Source: Alphaproteobacteria bacterium
Lineage (GTDB): Bacteria; Pseudomonadota; Alphaproteobacteria; Caulobacterales; Aquidulcibacteraceae
Assembly: GCA_027485915.1 (NCBI GenBank)
Contig: JAIXQA010000063.1
Coordinates: forward strand, 1 to 64,000
Reading direction: 5' to 3'
Length of the DNA stretch: 64,000 nucleotides
Shown: positions 62,644 through 64,000 of the stretch, piece by piece
Layout: every line of letters starts with the position of its first letter
Position numbering within the stretch: position 1 is the stretch's first letter
Notes under the pieces: generated by a model
The model's database searches: none
Told to the model about the DNA's origin: nothing
Seen by the model: only the letters and a program-made list of their open reading frames with translations
Made by a program: the position numbers and the translations under genes

Positions 62644-63747
62644 TTATGGCTGTGGGCCGACCGCTTGCGCTGTGGTGGCTGGTGCTGTTGGTGTCACAGG
62701 TAGAACGCCCTCTGTGGCTTCGGCAGCCGTCTTACTTGCGCCAGAAGCTTCGCCTCCGCTCTCGCCTGAGCCAGCACTGGCACCATTCATCGTCAACAGA
62801 GTTGCTGGATCAATCGGCTTGGTTTGGCCTTGTGGAACATTCGGGCCCGGCGCTTCCGTACCATCAGGATAAACCCAGCGCGAGGCCCCGTCATCAATGC
62901 TGATTGCCGCTTTGGGCGCAAAGCCTTGGCTGCCGTCATTGAGCCGCAGCACATACCATGCAATTCCCGAATTGGTCTGACCAATGACGCGCACCACTTC
63001 ACCGGGCTGTAACGCGCGCACAATGCGGGATTCGGCCAACGGCGTCGCCTGAACATTGGCTATCTGAATCGCGCGGCCAACGGCACCCACGGTTGCACTG
63101 TCCGCGCCAATGCCGTCATTGGTCCCGGCGTCATCATCCGCAGTCGTAAAGCGCTGCAGGATGTAGACAATATTGTTGCCATCCAACGGAATACGCAGCC
63201 ACAGCTCGCCTTCGGCCTCAACAGAACCATCCGAAACAAGGCGCGTGCCGCCATCAACCGTCCCAACAATTTTGCCCGACATGGACGGAGTCTCACGCAG
63301 GTTTAACAGCGCAGAGGTCACAATATTCCGGACCCCGCCACTAATCTTATTGCTACTTGCGTTGGACATGATTTCGCGAAACAATGCCTTTGGCGCAAAT
63401 CCTTTGGCACCATCAACGGCTGTTAGGGAAAGCCACTCAACACCAGCCTTCACGCCCACACTTTGAGCTGACACGATGGTCCCCTCCTTAAGTACAAGCG
63501 CGACCGGGGCGCTTAAAGCTGGCTCGCGTCGAACCTCTGTCCGACCTAGCGCACTATAGGATTTCGGTCCTTCGAGAGTTGGCGACAGGGATTGTTGACC
63601 CGAAAACATGGTCTTAAACCCATAGAAGGCCCCCGCAATGACCAAGGCAGCCACACCAATGGCAGCCAAAATCAATAGGATGCGGCTTGCACCTCCAGTC
63701 CCACCAGACCGCCTGTTTTGAAATGACTGGGATTCCTCGGAAAACAT
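62644..63747 (-). CDS. Membrane-anchored bacterial SH3-domain protein
   Basis: A 367-residue protein with a single membrane helix at about residues 23-45 (ILLILAAIGVAALVIAGAFY) and three SH3b-like repeats: about 55-120 (EVRREPALSAPVALVLKEGT, GAKGFAPKALFRE), about 135-200 (SALLNLRETPSMSGKIVGTV) and about 230-300 (PLAESRIVRALQPGEVVRVI, GSQGFAPKAAI). The C-terminal tail is rich in Ala, Gly, Pro and Thr. A GTG at 63762 is an alternative start. SH3b domains often bind cell wall. Another SH3b protein lies just upstream. Confidence 0.82.
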   Translation of the reverse strand: MFSEESQSFQNRRSGGTGGASRILLILAAIGVAALVIAGAFYGFKTMFSGQQSLSPTLEGPKSYSALGRTEVRREPALSAPVALVLKEGTIVSAQSVGVKAGVEWLSLTAVDGAKGFAPKALFREIMSNASSNKISGGVRNIVTSALLNLRETPSMSGKIVGTVDGGTRLVSDGSVEAEGELWLRIPLDGNNIVYILQRFTTADDDAGTNDGIGADSATVGAVGRAIQIANVQATPLAESRIVRALQPGEVVRVIGQTNSGIAWYVLRLNDGSQGFAPKAAISIDDGASRWVYPDGTEAPGPNVPQGQTKPIDPATLLTMNGASAGSGESGGEASGASKTAAEATEGVLPVTPTAPATTAQAVGPQP

Positions 63748-63869
63748 ACTGATGGCTTTCACTCAAAACAGGATTGGACTGGCGACGAAATCAACGCTTC
63801 GACGGGTGCTTTATCAGGACTTGGCATCGCATAACAGGGGGTGCCTTAGCAGAACCAACAGCGTCTATC

Positions 63870-64000
63870 CTACTGATTGGGAACTAATGTGCGCCCCGAT
63901 AACCACCCTTGAGTGCCTTTTGGCGAGGTCACTTGATACCACGGCATGCCAGCAACGATGCGCACATCTTCGACTGACATCAAAGTATCTGTGGGCAGTA
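63870..64000 (-). CDS. SH3-domain protein, N-terminus outside the window
   Basis: The C-terminal 42 residues of a protein continue into the right edge. They read [17 protein letters not shown], then [18 protein letters not shown], then RTLVPNQ and a TAG stop at 63872-63870. The WYQV...GWLSG pattern is that of a bacterial SH3 domain. It is on the same strand as the membrane-anchored SH3 gene, 122 bases upstream of it, so the two may be related or cotranscribed. Confidence 0.75.
   Translation of the reverse strand, partial: LPTDTLMSVEDVRIVAGMPWYQVTSPKGTQGWLSGRTLVPNQ

Overview
The window is chromosomal DNA of an alphaproteobacterium. The evidence is gene content and order: the ntrB-ntrC-ntrY-ntrX-dat-hfq-hflX-mazG block, a two-domain cold-shock protein, an NDUFS4-like complex I subunit, a fused ispDF, tandem tmk-holB-tatD and dnaX-ybaB-recR. 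An NtrC without GAFTGA and an orphan FliN-type protein next to lipB fit Caulobacterales/Hyphomonadales best, but the order is only an inference. I see no prophage, IS element, CRISPR array or integrative element. Gene density is high, with many 1-4 bp overlaps.

Layout. 0.1-7.4 kb: RNase P RNA, a cell-wall amidase, an EamA transporter, a DjlA-like co-chaperone, two unknown small membrane proteins, and an XRE-helix-turn-helix/RibB/degenerate-RibA fusion preceded by clustered dyads, then an acyl-ACP synthetase-like enzyme. 7.6-16.8 kb: M1 peptidase with a DUF6702 partner, lipA with a COQ10-like gene, a membrane spermidine-synthase-like protein, a lipoprotein gene broken by an in-frame amber codon, pncC and ispDF. 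17-26.7 kb: the nitrogen-regulation block, then Hfq (flanked by two hairpins), HflX and MazG. 26.7-38 kb: an MFS transporter, periplasmic glutathione peroxidase, a 0.5 kb gap holding a 38-bp near-perfect palindrome, an ABC exporter with a DUF445 protein, and the rlpA-tmk-holB-tatD-MBL minus-strand run. 38-49 kb: tRNA-Ser, an acyl-CoA ligase, a membrane-embedded AraC regulator, an S41 peptidase, cyclophilin, isovaleryl-CoA dehydrogenase, a membrane-anchored GH24 lysozyme, a degenerate cyclophilin and MgtE. 49-64 kb: tRNA-Leu, orphan FliN, lipB, gatB, tRNA-Arg/complex I gene/tRNA-Pro, DUF192, cold-shock protein, parE, recR-ybaB-dnaX with the 4.5S RNA gene in front, nudC and two SH3-domain proteins, the second cut by the window edge.

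Functionally this is mostly housekeeping: lipoate synthesis and transfer (lipA, lipB), nitrogen control (NtrBC, NtrYX), post-transcriptional control (Hfq, RNase P), replication (DnaX, HolB, Tmk, ParE), secretion (4.5S RNA) and envelope maintenance (amidase, RlpA, lysozyme). The points most worth a second look are the DNA-binding domain on a riboflavin enzyme together with the dyads before it, an NtrC that has lost both GAFTGA and the Walker B glutamate, a tRNA whose first base is the last base of the preceding stop codon, the long palindrome at 29.2 kb, and the amber-interrupted lipoprotein.
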